From contig DXYG01000021.1 of assembly GCA_019415925.1 (NCBI GenBank), positions 1-35,015 of the forward strand: a stretch of 35,015 nt of DNA. The letters run 5' to 3'. The notes below the pieces were generated by a model. That model saw nothing but the letters and a program-made list of their open reading frames with translations. It did no database searches and was not told the origin of the DNA. The DNA comes from Clostridiales bacterium. Its GTDB lineage: Bacteria; Bacillota; Clostridia; Oscillospirales; Acutalibacteraceae. Position 1 is the first letter of the stretch, and each line of letters starts with the position of its first letter. The position numbers and the translations under genes are program-made. Of this stretch, positions 33,241-35,015 are shown piece by piece.

Positions 33241-33406
33241 AATCAAAATATGCGGTAGTGCTATACTTTGGCATTATTGTGTCTATTGCAAGAAAGTTAT
33301 ATGTCTATCTTACTCAATATAGTGCTGTTGCCACTTTTGCTTAGTGGTGTTATTATGCTATGACGAGCTGCAAGGATAAACTTTCTTGCGGCTCTTATTT
33401 TGTTTT
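33223..33406 (+). promoter_or_regulatory. Ribosome-mediated transcription attenuator
   Basis: Arm 1 (33223-33236) pairs with arm 2 (33286-33298) with one bulged base. Arm 2 can instead pair perfectly for 11 bp with arm 3 (33379-33389), AACTTTCTTGC. Arm 3 is part of the terminator stem GAGCTGCAAG/CTTGCGGCTC (33365-33374 with 33385-33394), which is followed by TTATTTTGTTTT. 1:2 pairing permits termination; 2:3 pairing prevents it. A hydrophobic 20-codon frame (33301-33363) lies between arms 2 and 3 and may be chance. Confidence 0.8.
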
Positions 33407-33417
33407 GGAGGTGCTTT

Positions 33418-33498
33418 ATGAATAGTGCAGAACAGATAGTTACACATGATTCACTCCGTATAGTGTCGGTTCCTTTTGGTGAAATCTATACGGAGTAA
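33418..33498 (+). CDS. Second leader peptide, 26 residues
   Basis: MNSAEQIVTHDSLRIVSVPF ending GEIYTE, with GGAGG seven bases upstream. It starts just after the attenuator terminator and stops 53 bases before the ABC-F start. Its coding bases contain arms of two mutually exclusive hairpins (33453-33515), the layout of translational attenuation in erm-type leaders. Confidence 0.65.
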   Translation: MNSAEQIVTHDSLRIVSVPFGEIYTE

Positions 33499-33515
33499 AC
33501 ATTCACCGAACCGAC
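33453..33515 (+). promoter_or_regulatory. Interleaved hairpins, candidate translational attenuator
   Basis: ACTCCGTATAG (33453-33463) pairs perfectly with CTATACGGAGT (33486-33496). GTCGGTTC (33465-33472) and GGTGAA (33478-33483) pair with TTCACC and GAACCGAC (33502-33515), leaving CTTTT bulged. The two helices interleave, so they exclude each other or form a pseudoknot. TCCTTT in the loop/bulge (33471-33476) could pair with AAAGGA of the ABC-F Shine-Dalgarno at 33536-33542; this last pairing is inference. Confidence 0.6.
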
Positions 33516-33551
33516 TTTATATCGTATGACACGCAAAGGAGGATAATATTT

Positions 33552-35012
33552 ATGTCAATGATTAAAATTGAAAACCTTACGTTTTCATATCCGACAAGTT
33601 ATGATAATGTTTTTGAAAATGTCAGTTTCCAGGTTGATACCGATTGGAAGCTTGGTTTTGTGGGCAGAAACGGACGAGGTAAAACAACCTTTCTGAATCT
33701 TCTGCTTGGGAAATATGAGTATAGCGGAAAAATCCTATCATCCGTACAGTTTGATTATTTTCCTTATCCCGTTTCAGATAAGAATCGTATTACAGAGGAT
33801 ATATTGCAGGAGGTTTGCCCACTTGCGGAAGAATGGGAACTTATGCGAGAACTTTCTTATCTTGATGTTGATGTCGATGTGCTTTGGCGACCTTTTGAAA
33901 CACTTTCCAACGGAGAGCAGACAAAGGTTTTGCTTGCCGCTCTTTTTCTTAATGAAGGGCATTTCCTACTGATTGATGAACCTACCAACCATTTGGATGC
34001 CAAAGCGAGAAAAAGTGTGGCGACATATCTGAAAAAGAAAAAGGGATTCATCTTAGTTTCTCACGATCGTCGCTTTCTTGACGATTGTGTTGACCATATT
34101 CTATCGATTAACCGAGCGAATATCGAAGTGCAAAGAGGAAACTTTTCATCATGGATGTCAAATTTTGAGCAACAGCAAGAATTTGAACTGGCTCAGAACG
34201 AACGTTTGCAAAAGGACATCAGACGATTACAGCAGTCGGCAAAACGCTCTGCAGTATGGTCTGAACGTGTAGAAGCTTCCAAAATTGGGGCAGCAGATAA
34301 AGGTTATGTCGGTCATAAAGCCGCCAAAATGATGAAGCGTTCAAAATCTATAGAAGCGAGACAACAACAGACAATCGAACAAAAATCAGCATTGCTGAAA
34401 AATGTGGAAACCGCAGAAGCCCTCAAGATACAACCGCTTAATTACCATACAGATTTGCTTGCATCATTATCGAATGTAGTAGTTTATTATGATGGCATTT
34501 CAGTTTGTGAACCCGTTTCGTTTGAAATAAGACAGGGAGAACGCATTGTGCTTGATGGAAAGAACGGCAGTGGCAAAAGTAGCCTGTTAAAGTTGGTAGT
34601 CGGGCAGTCCATAGATTATACGGGTACAGTAACACTTGGCTCTGGGCTTGTAATTTCTTATGTGCCACAGGATACATCGTATTTATGTGGAACCCTTTCC
34701 GAGTTTGCAGAAGAAAACAACCTTGATGAAAGTTTGTTCAAGGCAATTCTTAGGAAAATGGACTTTGAGCGTGTACAGTTTGAAAAGGATATTAAAGACT
34801 TTTCTGGCGGGCAAAAGAAGAAAGTCCTAATTGCGAAAAGCCTTTGTGAAAAGGCACACTTGTATGTATGGGATGAACCGCTCAACTTTATTGATGTGTA
34901 CTCACGTATGCAGATTGAACAACTCATAACGGAGTTTGCCCCGACCATGCTCCTGGTAGAACATGACAGTGTTTTTCGAGATACTGTGGCAAGTAAAATT
35001 GTGAATATCTAA
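33552..35012 (+). CDS. Lsa-type ABC-F ribosomal protection protein
   Basis: 486 aa, normal for the Lsa/Vga/CplR group. It has two ATPase domains and no membrane segment. Domain 1: GRNGRGKTT near 38-46, LSNGEQTKV signature, LLIDEPTNHLD. Domain 2: GKNGSGKSS near 335-343, FSGGQKKKV, VWDEPLNFID. A basic, helical linker (about 190-280) would reach into the ribosome exit region and dislodge lincosamides, streptogramin A or pleuromutilins. Both catalytic Glu residues are present. AAAGGAGG precedes ATG. Promoter, attenuator and two leader peptides upstream indicate drug-inducible control. It is on the opposite strand to the transfer genes, so it is probably cargo. Exact drug range and subclass cannot be set from sequence. 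Confidence 0.9.
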   Translation: MSMIKIENLTFSYPTSYDNVFENVSFQVDTDWKLGFVGRNGRGKTTFLNLLLGKYEYSGKILSSVQFDYFPYPVSDKNRITEDILQEVCPLAEEWELMRELSYLDVDVDVLWRPFETLSNGEQTKVLLAALFLNEGHFLLIDEPTNHLDAKARKSVATYLKKKKGFILVSHDRRFLDDCVDHILSINRANIEVQRGNFSSWMSNFEQQQEFELAQNERLQKDIRRLQQSAKRSAVWSERVEASKIGAADKGYVGHKAAKMMKRSKSIEARQQQTIEQKSALLKNVETAEALKIQPLNYHTDLLASLSNVVVYYDGISVCEPVSFEIRQGERIVLDGKNGSGKSSLLKLVVGQSIDYTGTVTLGSGLVISYVPQDTSYLCGTLSEFAEENNLDESLFKAILRKMDFERVQFEKDIKDFSGGQKKKVLIAKSLCEKAHLYVWDEPLNFIDVYSRMQIEQLITEFAPTMLLVEHDSVFRDTVASKIVNI

Positions 35013-35015
35013 ATT

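Noticed and set aside
33301..33363. 20-codon hydrophobic frame inside the attenuator as a third leader peptide
   Set aside because: The upstream AGAAAG is a weak site and is itself arm 2 of the switch; the frame can be explained by chance, so it is only mentioned under the attenuator.
1..35015. CRISPR array, rRNA or complete insertion sequence
   Set aside because: No regularly spaced repeats, no rRNA-like runs and no transposase with flanking inverted repeats were seen; TnpV is not accompanied by any.

Overview
The window is a 35-kb piece of an integrative and conjugative element (ICE) of the Tn1549 / Clostridioides CTn4 type from a gut Firmicute, most likely class Clostridia. The basis is family recognition: the transfer genes match, in order, the protein families named after C. 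difficile CD1108, CD1110, CD1112 and CD1115. These sit with a Firmicutes sortase B, strong AGGAGG ribosome binding sites, several GTG starts and a Cna_B adhesin. No integrase, topoisomerase or attachment site is visible, so both ends of the element lie outside the window.

Layout. Positions 1-365 hold a possible C-terminal tail of a + strand gene and a compact + strand promoter/leader/micro-ORF/terminator unit. From 366 to 32487 nearly everything is on the - strand and reads from right to left: parA, parB, a lipoprotein, a large thioester/Cna_B surface protein with a 29-aa membrane peptide, a run of small accessory genes, a 2554-aa methylase/helicase, a primase-like TOPRIM protein, a DUF4314/DUF3846 protein, DUF3789, mobC, relaxase, PcfB, an ArdC-like protein, a small protein, VirD4, a pilin-like protein, VirB6, an isolated 69-aa gene, PrgI, VirB4, sortase B and a CHAP cell-wall hydrolase. 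Most neighbours overlap or are a few bases apart, so they are probably translated from long polycistronic messages. From about 33040 to the right end the DNA is AT-rich and the strand switches to a + strand Lsa-type ABC-F antibiotic resistance gene with an elaborate leader.

How the genes work together. MobC and the relaxase process the transfer origin; the best candidate for it is a 90-bp cloverleaf-like inverted-repeat array just upstream of DUF3789/mobC. PcfB and VirD4 would bring the DNA to the channel made by VirB4, VirB6, PrgI and the pilin-like protein, and the CHAP protein opens the wall. Sortase B, the adhesin and the lipoprotein probably act at the cell surface in mating contact. ParA and ParB would keep the circular form.

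Most notable observations: (1) a complete TnpV-family gene with its own Shine-Dalgarno is nested in the +1 frame inside the disordered linker of the giant helicase; (2) the ABC-F gene has a textbook ribosome-mediated transcription attenuator followed by a second leader peptide with mutually exclusive hairpins; (3) a roughly 280-nt structured leader precedes parA; (4) a self-contained 69-aa gene with its own promoter and terminator interrupts the virB6-prgI junction; (5) three terminators sit immediately before the Shine-Dalgarno of the next gene, a repeated layout that could throttle expression.
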